Source of the DNA: Rathayibacter rathayi
Lineage (GTDB): Bacteria; Actinomycetota; Actinomycetes; Actinomycetales; Microbacteriaceae
Assembly (NCBI RefSeq): GCF_004011095.1
Contig: NZ_CP028129.1
Coordinates: 1,860,001 to 1,924,000, forward strand
Direction: 5' to 3'
DNA: 64,000 nucleotides
The translations under genes were made by a program, and so were the position numbers. This document shows positions 62,854 through 64,000 of this stretch, in pieces. Within the stretch, counting starts at the first letter, position 1; every line of letters begins with the position of its first letter. Under the pieces are notes generated by a model, which saw only the letters and a program-made list of their open reading frames with translations, was not told the origin of the DNA and did not search any database.

Positions 62854-63986
62854 CCACCATCCTCCGCGTCGTCGTCGACCAGATGCTCGCCCGCGTGCCC
62901 GGCGGCATCGGCCGCTACACCGAGGAACTCACCCGCGAACTCATCGCCACCGCTCCGCGCGACTGCGAGGTCGAGGCAGTGTTCTCCGCTCATCCGCCCG
63001 AGAAGGAGGAGGAGTTGCGCCTACGCCTGCCCGGCCTCGCGCGCTTCCACCGGCTCCCCCTCGGCCGCCGGGAGCTCTCGCGCGCCTGGCAGTACGGGAT
63101 CGGGATCCCGGCCGGCGGCGGGATGATGCACGCTCCGAGCCTCTTCGCCCCGCTGCGCGGCCACGACGGCGGCGAGGGCGAGCAGATCGCGGTCACCATC
63201 CACGACACCGTGCCCTGGACGCACCCGGAGACGCTCACCCCGCACGGGGCGAAGTGGCACCGGGCGATGGCCAAGCGCGCTCGCAAGCACGCGGACGCCG
63301 TCGTCGTGCCCACCCACGCGGTCGCGCACCAGCTTTCGCAGCTGATGGACTTCGGCGACCGCCTGCGCGTGATCGGCGGCGCGGTCGGCTCGGGTCTGGT
63401 GCTGCCGGAGGACGCCGATGAGCGCGCTGCCGCCCTGAAGCTCCCGGGCGAGTACGTACTGAGCGTCGGCACGCTCGAACCCCGCAAGGGCCTGCTCTCG
63501 CTGATCGCGGCGTTCGGCGGAGCGTCGGCGCCGGCGATCCCGCTGCTCCTGGTCGGACCGACCGGCTGGGGCGACCTGGACGTGGCGTCCGTCGCCGATG
63601 AGCAGGGCCTGGACGAGACGCGGGTGCGCGCGCTCGGCGTCCTCAGCGACGCTGACCTCGCCGTCGTCCTCTCCCGCGCGACACTTTTCGTGTATCCCAG
63701 CATCGCCGAGGGTTTCGGCCTGCCGGTGCTCGAGGCGATGCACTTCGGCGTGCCGGTGGTCCACTCGGACGATCCGGCGCTGATGGAGGTGGCCGCGGAC
63801 GCCGGGGTCGCCGTCGAGCGCACCGACGCGAAGAACTACCCCGAGCGTCTCGCCCTGGCGATGAGCAGCGTGCTCGCCGACACCGGGCTGCGCGAGCGGA
63901 TGTCCGTGGCCGGCCGCGACCGCTCCCGTGCCTTCAGCTGGCGCGACTCGGCCGAGCGCGTCTGGGCTCTGCACGCCGACCTCTGA
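62850..63986 (+). CDS. GT4 glycosyltransferase
   Basis: 378 aa, GTG overlapping the rmlD stop (GTGA). Family motifs: RVPGGIGRYTEELTRELI near the start, HDTVPWTHPETLTPHG, VLSVGTLEPRKGLLSLIAAF and the E-x7-E site in PSIAEGFGLPVLEAMHFG. The direct coupling to rmlD favours dTDP-rhamnose as donor. The gene is complete, ending 14 bp before the edge of the window. Confidence 0.9.
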   Translation: MTTILRVVVDQMLARVPGGIGRYTEELTRELIATAPRDCEVEAVFSAHPPEKEEELRLRLPGLARFHRLPLGRRELSRAWQYGIGIPAGGGMMHAPSLFAPLRGHDGGEGEQIAVTIHDTVPWTHPETLTPHGAKWHRAMAKRARKHADAVVVPTHAVAHQLSQLMDFGDRLRVIGGAVGSGLVLPEDADERAAALKLPGEYVLSVGTLEPRKGLLSLIAAFGGASAPAIPLLLVGPTGWGDLDVASVADEQGLDETRVRALGVLSDADLAVVLSRATLFVYPSIAEGFGLPVLEAMHFGVPVVHSDDPALMEVAADAGVAVERTDAKNYPERLALAMSSVLADTGLRERMSVAGRDRSRAFSWRDSAERVWALHADL

Positions 63987-64000
63987 GCGGCCGGGCCGGG

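Overview
The window is GC-rich, gene-dense bacterial chromosome. It carries WhiB regulators, MtrAB-LpqB, long HPF next to SecA, an Rv3235-like protein, EccC/WXG100 type VII secretion genes and many GTG/TTG starts, so it comes from an actinobacterium. Gene order from secA to manA follows the mycobacterial Rv3235-Rv3260 region. GDP-mannose 4,6-dehydratase genes plus rhamnose genes in a wall-glycan locus suggest the Microbacteriaceae, perhaps a Rathayibacter-like organism; that placement is inference.

Region 1 (1-10.9 kb): the 3' end of an EccC-like T7SS ATPase faces a minus-strand block of a receptor-type Ser/Thr kinase, a WXG100 protein, and an Rhs polymorphic-toxin gene followed by a decaying array of toxin and immunity cassettes. 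This array is the most unusual part of the window. A short Rhs gene ends in only the tail of a toxin domain. Behind it lie one complete but headless pretoxin-toxin cassette, a second copy broken by two 1-bp deletions and a 90-bp inverted-repeat element, at least three toxin scraps, and four related ~110-aa presumed immunity genes. Every toxin tail overlaps its immunity gene by exactly 19 nt. Base composition is visibly less GC-rich here than in the flanks.

Region 2 (10.9-37.5 kb): conserved actinobacterial housekeeping. It holds an aldo/keto reductase, WhiB1-like regulator, PdtaS-like kinase, Rv3235-like protein, secA, hpf, comF, lpqB-mtrB-mtrA, a membrane gene followed by DUF4129-DUF4350-MoxR-DUF58, SpoIIM-like and RDD membrane proteins, DUF3499, a metallopeptidase-family protein, DUF5719, a large GT2/membrane protein and whiB2.

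Region 3 (37.5-64 kb): galE, manA and an acyl-CoA dehydrogenase lead into a large surface-glycan locus. It has two O-antigen-ligase/polymerase-like proteins, two GDP-mannose dehydratase-like enzymes, five GT4 glycosyltransferases, a Wzm/Wzt ABC exporter with a C-terminal carbohydrate-binding-type domain, UDP-glucuronate decarboxylase-like enzyme, GT2/GtrA lipid-linked sugar modules, and RmlC/RmlD. Together these would make GDP-6-deoxyhexose, dTDP-L-rhamnose and UDP-pentose, polymerise them on a lipid carrier and export the chain.

No tRNA, rRNA, CRISPR array or complete insertion sequence was seen.
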